From the NCBI RefSeq assembly GCF_008065375.1, contig NZ_VJYI01000002.1, forward strand, positions 1,116,001 to 1,180,000: a stretch of DNA of 64,000 nucleotides, given 5' to 3'. Below the pieces are notes generated by a model. The model worked only from the letters and a program-made list of their open reading frames with translations. It was not told the origin of the DNA and ran no database searches. Positions 1-8,751 of this stretch are shown here, piece after piece (the stretch's first letter is position 1; every line of letters begins with the position of its first letter). The DNA is from Nonomuraea sp. SYSU D8015 (lineage in GTDB: Bacteria > Actinomycetota > Actinomycetes > Streptosporangiales > Streptosporangiaceae). A program made the translations under genes and the position numbers.

Positions 1-1
1 G

Positions 2-658
2 GCCCTGACCGGGAAGACCGTGGTGATCGATCCCGGTCACAACGGCGGCAACGCCGCCCACCCGAAGGAGATCAACCGGCAGGTCGACATCATCACCGGC
101 CGCAAGGCCTGTAACACGGTCGGCACCCAGACCGACGACGGATACCAGGAGCACGCCTTCACCTGGGATGTCGCGAGCCGGCTCAAGCCGATCCTGGAGA
201 ACATGGGCGCCGAGGTCGTGCTCACCCGGCCCGACGACAAGGGCGTCGGGCCGTGCGTCACCGAGCGGGCCGAAATCGGCAACAAGGCCAGGGCGAACGC
301 GGTCGTGTCCATCCACGCCGACGGCGCCGCGCCGAGCGGGCACGGGTTCCACGTGATCATGCCGGGGCTGCTCCGCGGGCACAACGACGCCGTCGTCGAG
401 CCGTCCCGGCGGCTCGGCCTGGACGTCAGGAACGCCTACCGGGCCGGCACCGGCATGCCGTACGCGACCTACAGAGGCAAGGACGGGCTGCAGACCCGCA
501 CCGACCTGGGCGGGCTCAACCTGTCGAAACGGCCGGCCGTGTTCGTCGAGTGCGGCAACATGCGCAACAGCGGCGACGCCGCCAAGCTGTCAGATCCGGG
601 CTTCCGGCAGCGCATCGCCGACTCCCTGGCCGCCGGGATCAAGCGTTTCCTGACCTGA
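2..658 (+). CDS. N-acetylmuramoyl-L-alanine amidase, 5'-truncated by the window edge
   Basis: Peptidoglycan hydrolase that cuts the bond between N-acetylmuramic acid and L-alanine; expected to act outside the membrane. The 219 visible codons hold one Amidase_3-type zinc hydrolase domain. Visible family residues are the first zinc His in DPGHNGG at the left edge, a Glu in GYQEHAF, the second zinc His in VSIHADGA and the catalytic Glu in VFVECGNM. The frame is open to base 2 without a start, so the N-terminus, probably with a signal peptide, lies outside the window. It converges on a small minus-strand gene. The family call is firm; whether it serves cell separation, autolysis or sporulation cannot be seen. 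Confidence 0.9.
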   Translation, partial: ALTGKTVVIDPGHNGGNAAHPKEINRQVDIITGRKACNTVGTQTDDGYQEHAFTWDVASRLKPILENMGAEVVLTRPDDKGVGPCVTERAEIGNKARANAVVSIHADGAAPSGHGFHVIMPGLLRGHNDAVVEPSRRLGLDVRNAYRAGTGMPYATYRGKDGLQTRTDLGGLNLSKRPAVFVECGNMRNSGDAAKLSDPGFRQRIADSLAAGIKRFLT

Positions 659-682
659 GTCGGCAGGCGCGATCGGCGCCGC

Positions 683-868
683 TCAGCCGTCGCGGCAGAG
701 CGGCCTGCCGCCGACCACGCAGGCTATGTCGTCGAGCTGGCAACTGAGCAGGGTGCCGTCCATGCCGAGCACGAGCACGAGGTCGCGCCGGTATGGATGT
801 GCCAGCATGACCTTGCCGACCACGCCATTGTCCAAGACCACGGTCGGACGGCCTGCCGCGTTCTCCAT
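683..868 (-). CDS. Small hypothetical protein, 61 residues
   Basis: I do not recognise this protein. It begins MENAAGRPTVVLDNG and carries two Cys residues near positions 43 and 50 and a third close to the C-terminus; there is no signal peptide or membrane segment. The ATG at 868 is chosen because GAGGAG lies about 12 bases upstream; an in-frame start at 928 would add 20 residues but has no better ribosome site. It lies between the convergent amidase and the divergent methyltransferase gene at 1203. The beta-rich look (alternating V/L) suggests a small barrel, which is only an impression. Confidence 0.6.
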   Translation of the reverse strand: MENAAGRPTVVLDNGVVGKVMLAHPYRRDLVLVLGMDGTLLSCQLDDIACVVGGRPLCRDG

Positions 869-1202
869 GCCCTCGTGACTCCTCTCGGATGGAACCCTCA
901 CCACCAGGATGCACAGGCCCGAGGTCAAAGCGCATCGGTCATCCGGCTGTATTTACGATCCCGATCCGCAGTACAATCCGCGCTGCTCGTCACGGTTGAG
1001 TGCGATGTCCTGGATCGTGAACGACGCCACGCCCAGCCGCCTGGGCAGAGGCATGCTGAAAACCTCGGCCCGCCTGCTCCGGCTCCTGTCCCACCCGCAG
1101 ACCAGCGCGACCCTCGCAGCCGCCGCGCTGGCCCGGAATATCGTTCGGTGCGGCCGAGTAGGATGGCTTACACCTTGTACGTGGCTAAGGAGACGGCCTT
1201 TC

Positions 1203-2021
1203 GTGACCGAGCTAGAACGCGTTCCGCCCGGCGTTGACCCGAGTGTCCCGAGTTCTGCCCGGGTGTACGACTACCTCCTCGGTGGCAAGGACAACTTCGC
1301 CATCGATCGCGCCGTCGCCGACAAGCTCCTCGCGGTCGCCCCCGACACCCGCCTCGTGGCCAGGGCCAACCGCGACTTCCTGATCGAGGCCGTCCACTAC
1401 GTCGCCGAGCAGGGCGTGCGCCAGTTCATCGACCTCGGCACCGGCATCCCGACCTCGCCGAGCATCCACGAGGCCGCACGCAAGGTCAACTCGTCCTGCC
1501 GGGTGGTCTACGTCGACAACGACCCGGTGGTGCGGCTGCACGCCCAGGTCCTGCTGGCCGACGCCCCCGGCGTCGCCTCCATCCAGGCCGACGTGCGCCG
1601 TCCGGCCGACATCCTCACCGACCCGCACGTCACCGGCCTGATCGACTTCGACCTGCCGGTCTGCGTGCTGATGGTCGGCGTGCTCCACTTCGTCATGGAC
1701 GAGGAGGACCCTGCCGGCATCGTGGCCGCCTTCAGGGAGCACATGGCGCCGGGCAGCTACCTGATGATCTCCCACTCGATGGCGGAGAGCGACCCGGAGG
1801 CGATCGGCCGGCTCCAGATGGCGACGGCGGGCACCTCGGCCCAGTCGACGTTCCGCACCCACGAGGAGGTGCTGGCGCTGTTCGACGGGTTCGAGCTGGT
1901 TCCTCCGGGTCTCGTGCCCGTCCACGAATGGCACGTCGGCCCGGAGGAAGATCACATCCCGCTGCTCGACGGCACGCCGCGGCTCCTCGTCGAGGGCGGC
2001 GTGGGGCGGCTCAGAGCCTGA
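1203..2021 (+). CDS. SAM-dependent methyltransferase, Methyltransf_19 (DUF574) family, copy 1
   Basis: 272-residue class I methyltransferase of the actinobacterial S-adenosyl methyltransferase family (Methyltransf_19). Family hallmarks are SSARVYDYLLGGKDNF near the N-terminus, motif I FIDLGTGIPT, and the acidic motif II VVYVDNDP that should hold the SAM ribose. The GTG at 1203 is preferred because AAGGAGA lies about 9 bases upstream and the family N-terminus starts there; the frame is open further upstream (to 909) without family similarity. Its 3' end overlaps the convergent gene by 11 bases. Two paralogues lie at 28141 and 39787. The substrate is unknown for this family as far as I know. 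Confidence 0.88.
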   Translation: MTELERVPPGVDPSVPSSARVYDYLLGGKDNFAIDRAVADKLLAVAPDTRLVARANRDFLIEAVHYVAEQGVRQFIDLGTGIPTSPSIHEAARKVNSSCRVVYVDNDPVVRLHAQVLLADAPGVASIQADVRRPADILTDPHVTGLIDFDLPVCVLMVGVLHFVMDEEDPAGIVAAFREHMAPGSYLMISHSMAESDPEAIGRLQMATAGTSAQSTFRTHEEVLALFDGFELVPPGLVPVHEWHVGPEEDHIPLLDGTPRLLVEGGVGRLRA

Positions 2022-2586
2022 TCCCCTCGATGATCTCGTCGAGCTGGGGGACGAGCGGCTGGGAGGCCATCACGGTGACCATCACGCCGTCGCGCTCGAC
2101 CCAGCCGGCATACCTGCCCGGCCCCAGCGCGCCGTCGCCCACCTTCGTGAGGACCTTCCGGCCGCCGATCGTGGCGGTCTTCGCGTCGCTGGAGAACGTG
2201 CCCAGCTGCAGCGGGGCCTTCCTCAGGTCCGCGAGCGTGCGTGCCTTCGGCCAGCACACCACCCGCACCCACAGCAGCTTGCGCTTGCGGTCGATGTCGC
2301 TCCGGTCGTCCGTCCACATGTAGCCGTACTCGGCGACGCCGTCGTGCTTGTCCACGTTGACCTCGCCGTTCGTGAAGCCCTTCGGGATGTGGTTCGCCCG
2401 GACGCCCTTGATGGCCGTCGCGCCCCTCGGCGGGCGGTCGGCCTCGGCGGCCCGCGCCCGCTTCGCCTCCGCCTTCGAGGGGGTGGGACACGACGGGCGC
2501 TCGGCGGCGTGGGCGGCGGGGACGGCGATCAGGGTGGCGGCGACGGCCGCGGCGGCCAGGGCCGCTACCTGGTGGAACTTGTTCAT
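2011..2586 (-). CDS. Secreted hypothetical protein, 191 residues
   Basis: The first 27 residues form a typical Sec signal peptide (MNKFHQ, an Ala/Val-rich core, then AHAAERP), so the product is exported. The mature part is basic at first (SKAEAKRARAAEADRP) and then shows Trp- and Lys-rich stretches such as WTDDRSDIDRKRKLLWVRVVCW. Two Cys residues remain after cleavage and could form a disulfide. I recognise no enzyme motif. It lies downstream of the FAD monooxygenase on the same strand (33-base gap) and could be the last gene of that transcription unit; its end overlaps the convergent methyltransferase gene by 11 bases. Confidence 0.75.
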   Translation of the reverse strand: MNKFHQVAALAAAAVAATLIAVPAAHAAERPSCPTPSKAEAKRARAAEADRPPRGATAIKGVRANHIPKGFTNGEVNVDKHDGVAEYGYMWTDDRSDIDRKRKLLWVRVVCWPKARTLADLRKAPLQLGTFSSDAKTATIGGRKVLTKVGDGALGPGRYAGWVERDGVMVTVMASQPLVPQLDEIIEGIRL

Positions 2587-2619
2587 GTCCGGGTTGGATG
2601 CGACGGATGGCGCAAAGGT

Positions 2620-3768
2620 TCAATAGTTCTTCAGGTCGATGTCTGTCGCGAACTTGTCGCCCAGCTTCATCATCAAACCGAGCAGGAAGCGGTACTTGAA
2701 CATCCAGTTGCGCATCCGGATCCCGGCCGGGGTCGCGGGGGCGAGGAAGGGGCCGGTGTTGCCGTTCTTGGCGATCTTGGCGTACCCGCGCAGCCGGCGC
2801 TCGTACTCGGCGAAGGCCACGTGATGATCGCCGCGGGCCGCGGCCAGCTCGCCCGCCAGCACGTACGCGCCCACCACGGCCAGACCGGTGCCGAAGCCGC
2901 CCAGCGTGTTGCCGTAGGCGGCGTCGCCGAGCAGCACCACGCGGCCCTTGCGATAGCCGTCGATCCTGACCTGACTGATCTCGTCCAGGTACACGTCGTC
3001 GGCGCGGCCCACCGCCGCCATGATCGCGGGGACCCGCCAGCCCATGCCCGCGTAGGCGCGGGTCAGGATGTCCTTCTGGTGCCCGACGTCGTAGCGGTCG
3101 TAGTCCAGCCGGCCGGAGGCGAAGGTGAAGAACGCGGGCGCCTTCGGCCCGCCGACGGCCACCATCCTGCCGGGCTCGTTGTACATCCTCGGGACCGCGC
3201 CGAAGTCCTCCTCCAGTTCCACCAGTGCGTAGTAGTGACCGAGGAAGCGCACGTGGTCCCGCTCGGGGCCGAAGGCGAGGCGGCGGACGTTGGAGTGGAT
3301 CCCGTCCGCCCCCACCACCAGGTCGAACGTGCGGGGCGCGGAGCGTTCGAAGGTGACGTGCACGCCGTCGCCGGCCGGGGGCTCGGTCAGCGAGGTGATC
3401 GAGTCGCCGAAGACGTACTCGCAGGCCGGGGCCGTGCGGTCGTACAAGATCTTGGACAGGTCGCCGCGTCTGATCTCCAGGTCGCCGCCGGTGAACTCGC
3501 CGGGCATGATCGCCAGCCGGCGGCCGGTCGCGTCGACGATCTCCTGGTCGGTGCCGCCGGTCTGGAGTTTGCGCACGTCGTCCAGGATGCCCATGCGGCT
3601 CAGGACCGTACGGTGGGTCTCGCCCTTGAAGTCGACCGCCTGCCCGCCCAGGCGCAGTGCGGGGGCCTTCTCCACGATCGTCACGTTGAAGCCGTACCGG
3701 ATGAGCCAGTGGGCGAGGGCCGGGCCGGCGATGCTCGCGCCTGAGATGAGGATGTTCGTGTTCTTCAC
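2620..3768 (-). CDS. FAD-dependent monooxygenase (FAD_binding_3 / PHBH fold)
   Basis: Predicted class A flavoprotein hydroxylase of 382 residues that would use NAD(P)H and oxygen to hydroxylate an aromatic or polycyclic substrate. The N-terminus has the dinucleotide fold ILISGASIAGPALA followed by the ribose-binding acidic residue in VTIVEKAPAL. The second FAD motif GDAAYGNTLGGFGTGLA lies about two thirds along, as usual for this family. The GTG at 3768 is chosen because the Rossmann strand starts six residues later; an ATG at 3810 would add 14 Ala-rich residues. The gene lies 114 bases downstream of the SARP regulator on the same strand, so the regulator may control it. TetX-like drug inactivation and tailoring in secondary metabolism are both possible. 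Confidence 0.85.
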   Translation of the reverse strand: MKNTNILISGASIAGPALAHWLIRYGFNVTIVEKAPALRLGGQAVDFKGETHRTVLSRMGILDDVRKLQTGGTDQEIVDATGRRLAIMPGEFTGGDLEIRRGDLSKILYDRTAPACEYVFGDSITSLTEPPAGDGVHVTFERSAPRTFDLVVGADGIHSNVRRLAFGPERDHVRFLGHYYALVELEEDFGAVPRMYNEPGRMVAVGGPKAPAFFTFASGRLDYDRYDVGHQKDILTRAYAGMGWRVPAIMAAVGRADDVYLDEISQVRIDGYRKGRVVLLGDAAYGNTLGGFGTGLAVVGAYVLAGELAAARGDHHVAFAEYERRLRGYAKIAKNGNTGPFLAPATPAGIRMRNWMFKYRFLLGLMMKLGDKFATDIDLKNY

Positions 3769-3882
3769 GCCGAGCAGCCTCGCCGCCGCCGCTGACAGTG
3801 CGGCGACCACTGGCTGACAACCGCCCCGCGCCCTGTCAGCCGGCGTCTTCCTGGAGCGCCGCCACCGCTTGTCGCCGGGCGT

Positions 3883-6800
3883 CTACCGGCTGCCGTCCGC
3901 GGTGCTGCCGCTGGTGAGGGCTGCCACCGCCTCGTCCCTGCTCATGCCCGCGCCCTTGGCGAACGCCGCCGCGAAGCCCTCCGGGCCGAGGGCGCGGGTG
4001 GCTTCGGCGGCGACCCCGGCCACATCCACGTCCCCGGCCACGGCGATCCCCCGCAGCGCCACGCCTACGCCGAGGAGCACGGCCGCCCGCTCCGCCGCGC
4101 CGGGCGTCCGCGTCGCGGTGCCGGTGAGGAGGACGTGTCCGGCCAGGCCGTCGGCGACTTCGGCGAGGTCGGTGGCCAGCGGCGAGGCCAGGGCGGCGGT
4201 CAGCGCCTGGCGGTGCCTGCGCCCGGCCTCCGCCACGTCGCCGGTCGCCTCGGTGAGGCGACCCCGGGCCGTCAGGATGCGTGACCTCGTGCCCGTGGCC
4301 GTGAACACGCCATTCTCCAGCGGGAGGTCCAGCGCCGCGTCGAACCGCTCGCCCGCGCCGGCCAGGTCGCCCTCGGCGCGGGCGAGCTCGCCCAGCAGCA
4401 GGTGCACCTGCGCCATCAGCTCGGGCCTGCCCGTCCGACGCACCAGATCCGCCGCGCGTTCGCCGTCGGCGCGTGCCGCCCCGGCATCCCCCGCCCGCCG
4501 GTGCGCGTCCGCCCGCCGGACGAGCACGTCCACCAGCTCCTCCAGCGCGCCGAGCTCCTCGAGCAGCCCGATCGCGTCCTTCCACAGCCCCATGGCGCGT
4601 GCCCAGTCGCCACGCCAGCCGGCGATCACCGCGAGTGAGTCGAGCGCCTGCGCCTTCCCCCAGCGCTCGCCCACCGCGCCGAAGTCCGCCAGCACCGTCT
4701 CCAGCTCCCGTTCGGCGCGCGTCACCTGGCCGTTCAGCAACGCCATCAACGCGTTGCCGAGCCCCTCCAGCGCCCGGCTCCACGGATCGGCGCCCATCAC
4801 CTGCCGCTGCTGCCCGGCCGTTCCCGGCGCGGGCGGGCCCGTGATCATGCCCCACAGAGCGGGGCCGAACCGGGAGCGCACCGGCCGGTCCAGCGACTCG
4901 ATGATCGCCCGGGCGCGCGCCCAGTGGGGTGACCCGGCTTCGGGGAGGGCGTGGAGCACGGTCAGCACGTATTCGTCGCCCAGTTCGGCAGGTGGTTCGG
5001 TGCCGATCGCGTCGAGGAGGCGTACGGCGGGGCCCGTGGCCTGGTCTCGCCGCCCGCTCAGCCACCAGTACATCGCGAGCGCCGCCACCAGCCGCAGCGC
5101 CGTCGGCCTGTCGTGCTCCACGCTCCAGCGCAGCGCCGCCCGCAGGTTGGCGTTGTCGGCCGACAGCCGGGCCAGCCAGTCGAGCTGCTCGGCGCGGTAG
5201 AGGTGCGCCTCGGCGCGCTGTGCCAGCTCCAGGAACCAGGTCGCGTGGGCCTGCCGCAGCGGCTCCTCCTCGCCTGCCTCTGCCAGCCGTTCCGCGCAGA
5301 ACAGGCGGATGGTGTCGAGCATCTGGTAGCGCTCGCCGTCGGTCTCCGCCAGCGACTTGTCCACCAGCCCCGCGAGCGGCCCGGCGGCGTCCGCGCCGCA
5401 GACCCGCTCGATCGCCTCCAGGGTCGCGCCACCCGCGAACACCGACAACCGCCTGGCCAGCGTCTGCTCCTCGGCGTCGAGCAGGCTCCAGCTCCACTCC
5501 ACGACCGCGCGCAACGTCTGGTGGCGGGCGGCGGCCGTGCGGTCGCCGCGCGAGAGCAGCGTGAACCTGCCGTGCTCGGTCAGCCGGGTGGCGATCTCGT
5601 CCACGCCGAACGTCCGCACCCGGGCCGCCGCCAGCTCGATGGCCAGCGGCAGGCCGTCCAACGCGGTGCAGATCCGCAGGACCGCCTCCACGTTGTGCGG
5701 TCCGACGGTGAAGCCGGGCCGCACGGCCGCCGCCCGGTCGGCGAACAGCCTGACGGCGGGGTAGCGGCACGGATCCTCGGCGTCGGGTGGCGGAGTGGGG
5801 AGAGGAGCCAGCTGGATGAGCTGCTCCCCGGTGAGTCCCAGCGGCTCCCTGCTGGTGGCCAGGATGGCGAGGTGCGGGCAGGAGCCGAGCAGGCGGCGGA
5901 CGAGCGTGGCCGCCTCGGTGATGACGTGCTCGCAGTTGTCCAGAACGAGCGTGATCTCCTGCTCGGCCAGCGCCGCCACCAGCCGCTCAGCGGGATCGGA
6001 GGGCCCGGCGGCCACGGGCGGCCGCAGCGCCGACTCACGCAGCCCGAGTGCTCCGAGCACCGCCCCCGCCACCTGTCCCGTCTCACGCGCCTGCGACGCC
6101 TCCCCGGCATGGCCCAGCGGTCCCGCGCCGTCCACGAGCGACAGGTCCACGAAGCACACCTCCCGCGCCGAGCGACCCGCGGGACGGGTTTCGGCCGCGT
6201 GCCGGTCTCCCGGCCCGCCGCTGAGCGCGCCGGCCGCGTGAGCGGAGGCGGCGGTGGGCCGGGTCACGGACTCGAGGGCGAGGCGGGTCTTGCCCGTGCC
6301 GCCCGGCCCGACGATCGTCACCAGGCGGGCGTCGTGGAGGGCGGCGACGCGGGCCAGCTCGTCCTCCCGGCCCACGAAGCTGGTCAGCTGGGCCGGTGGG
6401 CGCACCCGGAGCTCCCGTTCGCGCGGGCGTTCGCCACGCAGGATCTCCAGGTGCAGGGCGGCCAGCTCGGGCGAGGGGTCGGCGCCGAGCTCGGCGGCGA
6501 GGAGCCGGCGCGTGTCGTCGAACACCGCGAGCGCCTCCGCCTGCCGTCCCTCCGCCTGCAGGGCTCGCATCAGCAGCCCTCGTGCCCGCTCGCGCAGCGG
6601 ATGGGCGGCGACCAGCTCCCGCAGCGCGGCCATCGGATCGGCCCCGGGGAGCGCCAGCTCGGCCTCGGCCAGGTCTTCCACGGCGGACAACCGCAGCTCC
6701 TCCAGCCGCCGCGCCTGCGCCCTCGCGAACGGCGCGTCGGCGACGTCCGCGAGCGCCGGCCCTCGCCACAGGGCCAGTGCGTCTCTGAGCAGAGCGGCCA

Positions 6801-7155
6801 CCCCGGCGTGGAGCCCGCGGGCGAGCAGCCGCCGGCCCTCGCGGGCGAGGCGTTCGAACCGGTGCGCGTCCACGTCCTCCCGGTCGATCGCCAGCCGGTA
6901 GCCCGTGCCATGGAACTCGATCAGGTGCGCGGGCAGGTTGCGCCTCAGCCGGGAGATCTGCGCCTGGATGGCGTTGACGGCGCCGGCCGGCGGGTCGTCG
7001 CCGTACTGGCCGTCGACGAGGCGTTCGACGCTCACCATCCGGCCCGCGTCGAGCAGCAGCAACGCGAGCAGGGCACGGGGCCGGGGGCTGCCGACCGCGA
7101 CCGTGTCGCCATCGGGCGTTCGCGCCACGAGCGGCCCCAGGATGCCGAACTGCAC
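3883..7155 (-). CDS. SARP/AfsR-type transcriptional regulator with BTAD, NB-ARC ATPase and TPR domains
   Basis: Large 1090-residue regulator. Domain order: OmpR-like winged helix (starting VQFGILGPLVARTPDG, residues 1-95), bacterial transcriptional activation domain (about 100-245), then an STAND-type ATPase with Walker A GPGGTGKTRLALE near residue 300 and Walker B TLVLDNCEH, followed by a long helical TPR-like region. Such proteins bind direct heptamer repeats at promoters and activate secondary-metabolite or stress genes. The GTG at 7155 is chosen because the winged-helix family begins here; a start at 7206 would add 17 residues. It stands directly upstream of the FAD monooxygenase. A Ser/Gly/Ala-rich linker is inserted after Walker A. 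Confidence 0.9.
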   Translation of the reverse strand: MQFGILGPLVARTPDGDTVAVGSPRPRALLALLLLDAGRMVSVERLVDGQYGDDPPAGAVNAIQAQISRLRRNLPAHLIEFHGTGYRLAIDREDVDAHRFERLAREGRRLLARGLHAGVAALLRDALALWRGPALADVADAPFARAQARRLEELRLSAVEDLAEAELALPGADPMAALRELVAAHPLRERARGLLMRALQAEGRQAEALAVFDDTRRLLAAELGADPSPELAALHLEILRGERPRERELRVRPPAQLTSFVGREDELARVAALHDARLVTIVGPGGTGKTRLALESVTRPTAASAHAAGALSGGPGDRHAAETRPAGRSAREVCFVDLSLVDGAGPLGHAGEASQARETGQVAGAVLGALGLRESALRPPVAAGPSDPAERLVAALAEQEITLVLDNCEHVITEAATLVRRLLGSCPHLAILATSREPLGLTGEQLIQLAPLPTPPPDAEDPCRYPAVRLFADRAAAVRPGFTVGPHNVEAVLRICTALDGLPLAIELAAARVRTFGVDEIATRLTEHGRFTLLSRGDRTAAARHQTLRAVVEWSWSLLDAEEQTLARRLSVFAGGATLEAIERVCGADAAGPLAGLVDKSLAETDGERYQMLDTIRLFCAERLAEAGEEEPLRQAHATWFLELAQRAEAHLYRAEQLDWLARLSADNANLRAALRWSVEHDRPTALRLVAALAMYWWLSGRRDQATGPAVRLLDAIGTEPPAELGDEYVLTVLHALPEAGSPHWARARAIIESLDRPVRSRFGPALWGMITGPPAPGTAGQQRQVMGADPWSRALEGLGNALMALLNGQVTRAERELETVLADFGAVGERWGKAQALDSLAVIAGWRGDWARAMGLWKDAIGLLEELGALEELVDVLVRRADAHRRAGDAGAARADGERAADLVRRTGRPELMAQVHLLLGELARAEGDLAGAGERFDAALDLPLENGVFTATGTRSRILTARGRLTEATGDVAEAGRRHRQALTAALASPLATDLAEVADGLAGHVLLTGTATRTPGAAERAAVLLGVGVALRGIAVAGDVDVAGVAAEATRALGPEGFAAAFAKGAGMSRDEAVAALTSGSTADGSR

Positions 7156-7375
7156 GCCCGCAATCCTATGGAGCGCCGGGACCTGACAAGCGAGCGCCCG
7201 TCCCACGGTGCTTGGTCAGGGATCGCGGGACGGGCGCTCGGCCGGAGGCCGCGGGCGGGAGCGCGTGTCCGCCCGCGGCTCGAGATCAAGGGGAGTCGCG
7301 GCGCAATGCTGGCCAGCCCGCTTCCACTCCGTCAACGCACCCCGCCTCTGCGAGAGCCTTCGCCTGCGGAAACGC

Positions 7376-7388
7376 GTGAAACTTTCAC
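7376..7388. promoter_or_regulatory. Perfect 13-base palindrome, possible operator
   Basis: GTGAAA-C-TTTCAC is a perfect inverted repeat with one central base. It lies 220 bases upstream of the SARP regulator start and just before the dehydrogenase remnant. A related palindrome, TGAAA-G-TTTCA, lies at 33982 by the LacI gene. The owner of the site is unknown. Confidence 0.4.
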
Positions 7389-7410
7389 ACATTGGGCTTC
7401 CACGGTCAAC

Positions 7411-7488
7411 GCTGATTTATCCGGCAACGTGGCCGTGGTCACCGGTGGGACGCGCGGCTCGTCGGGCATCGGGTCGACCACGCGTACG
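7411..7488 (+). pseudogene. Remnant of a short-chain dehydrogenase N-terminus
   Basis: The plus strand reads ADLSGNVAVVTGGTRG and then SSGIGS. This is the first beta strand and the nucleotide-binding loop of a classical short-chain dehydrogenase (normally TGGTRGIG), with two extra residues inside the loop. After about 25 codons the frame carries no further SDR sequence and soon runs antisense into the TPR gene, which ends at 7549. There is no room for the remaining roughly 220 residues. The rest of 7156-7548 holds only the palindrome at 7376 and no other recognisable gene. Confidence 0.5.
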
Positions 7489-7548
7489 ACGCCGAGACGG
7501 AGGGCGTGCTGCGTGCGGTCACGCTGGAGGACGTCTCAACGTGGGCGT

Positions 7549-8751
7549 CTAAACCTGGGCGCCGTGGTGGTCGCGGAAGAAGCGGCGGGCGCCGGCCGCG
7601 ATCCAGATCGTGCCGAGGCCGGCGTACACGCTCAGCAGCGCGCCGCCCGTCGAGCCGGCGATCAGTGCCGCGACGATGGCCGCCACCAGCAAGCCGGTCC
7701 AGACCCGCAGGACCACGCGGCCCCGGGGCGAGCTGATGTGCGTGGCCTCCTGGACGGGCGTGATCAGTGCCATGATCGCCACGCCCGCCGTGCCGACGGG
7801 CTCCTGGCCGAGCGCGATGCCCAGCGCGAGCACGGCGATCCCGGCAGGCAGCAGGGCGCAGCACGCCATGGCCACGCGGGCCTCGGCGCCTTCGAAGAGC
7901 AGCCGGGTGGCCTTGGCGAGGGTCAGCCGCAGCACGGTCACCGACTCCGAGACCCACGCCGCCCAGTGCAGCAACGCGATGAGGATGAAGACGGCGATGA
8001 ACGGGGGCGCCACGGGCAGCAGGAACACCAGCCGCCAGCCGCCGAGGTAGCGCCTCCGCAGCTTCGACAGCATCCGCTGCAGCGGGTTGCGCTGCTTGAG
8101 CGCGCTCACCAGGAGGTCCCTGGCCGGGGAGTAGCCGGGGTCGAGCCGGAGCACCTCGCGGAAGGAGTCGGCGGCCGCCTTGGGGTCGCCGAAGGCCAGC
8201 GCCGCCCGGCCGGCCGCCAGGTGCGCGGTGGCGCTCTCCGGGTCCAGCTGGATGGCGTGCGCCGCGGCGGCCCTGGCCGGCTCGGCCTCGCCCAGCTTGG
8301 TGTGGGCTATGGAGAGCAGGCTCACCAGGTCCGGCACCTGGGGGTCGACGGCCAGCCCGCTCCTGGCCGCGTCCGCCGCCTCACGCCACTGTCCCTTGAG
8401 CAGGTGGGCGCGGGCCAGCAGTTCCCACGTGGACGTGTGCTCGGTGGACTGCGCCAGCGACTCGTTGGCGGCGGTGATCGCCGGGTCGGCCAGGCCGAGG
8501 TGCAGGAACACCTGCCCGGACACGTAGTGCGGATACCAGTGGTCGGGCACCAGGCGGACGGCCTCCCGCGCCGCGACCATCGCCTCCGCCGCCTTGCCCT
8601 GGTGGACCAGGGCGAAGGCCAGCAGACAGTGCGCCATGTCCTGCTGCGGCTCGACGGCGAGCACGCCGCGCAGCTCCCGCTCGGCGTCGGCCGGCCGCCG
8701 CAGCCGCAGCAGCGTCCTCGCCCGCTCGATCGACTCGTCGACCTTCACCAT
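7549..8751 (-). CDS. TPR-repeat integral membrane protein
   Basis: 400-residue protein with a cytoplasmic N-terminal half of tetratricopeptide repeats (roughly residues 1-220, e.g. ADAERELRGVLAVEPQ and ATAHLAAGRAALAFGD) and a C-terminal half with about five hydrophobic spans, among them LVFLLPVAPPFIAVFILIAL and LLPAGIAVLALGIALG. The start ATG at 8751 overlaps the stop of the upstream AAA+ gene by 7 bases (GTG at 8748 would give a GTGA overlap), so the two are translationally coupled. A membrane-anchored TPR scaffold or adaptor for that ATPase is the natural inference. No enzymatic motif is visible. Confidence 0.82.
   Translation of the reverse strand: MVKVDESIERARTLLRLRRPADAERELRGVLAVEPQQDMAHCLLAFALVHQGKAAEAMVAAREAVRLVPDHWYPHYVSGQVFLHLGLADPAITAANESLAQSTEHTSTWELLARAHLLKGQWREAADAARSGLAVDPQVPDLVSLLSIAHTKLGEAEPARAAAAHAIQLDPESATAHLAAGRAALAFGDPKAAADSFREVLRLDPGYSPARDLLVSALKQRNPLQRMLSKLRRRYLGGWRLVFLLPVAPPFIAVFILIALLHWAAWVSESVTVLRLTLAKATRLLFEGAEARVAMACCALLPAGIAVLALGIALGQEPVGTAGVAIMALITPVQEATHISSPRGRVVLRVWTGLLVAAIVAALIAGSTGGALLSVYAGLGTIWIAAGARRFFRDHHGAQV

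Noticed and set aside
3768..3883. SARP regulator plus FAD monooxygenase as a biosynthetic gene cluster
   Set aside because: No PKS, NRPS, terpene or RiPP core gene lies within 40 kb on that side, so the pair alone does not support a cluster.
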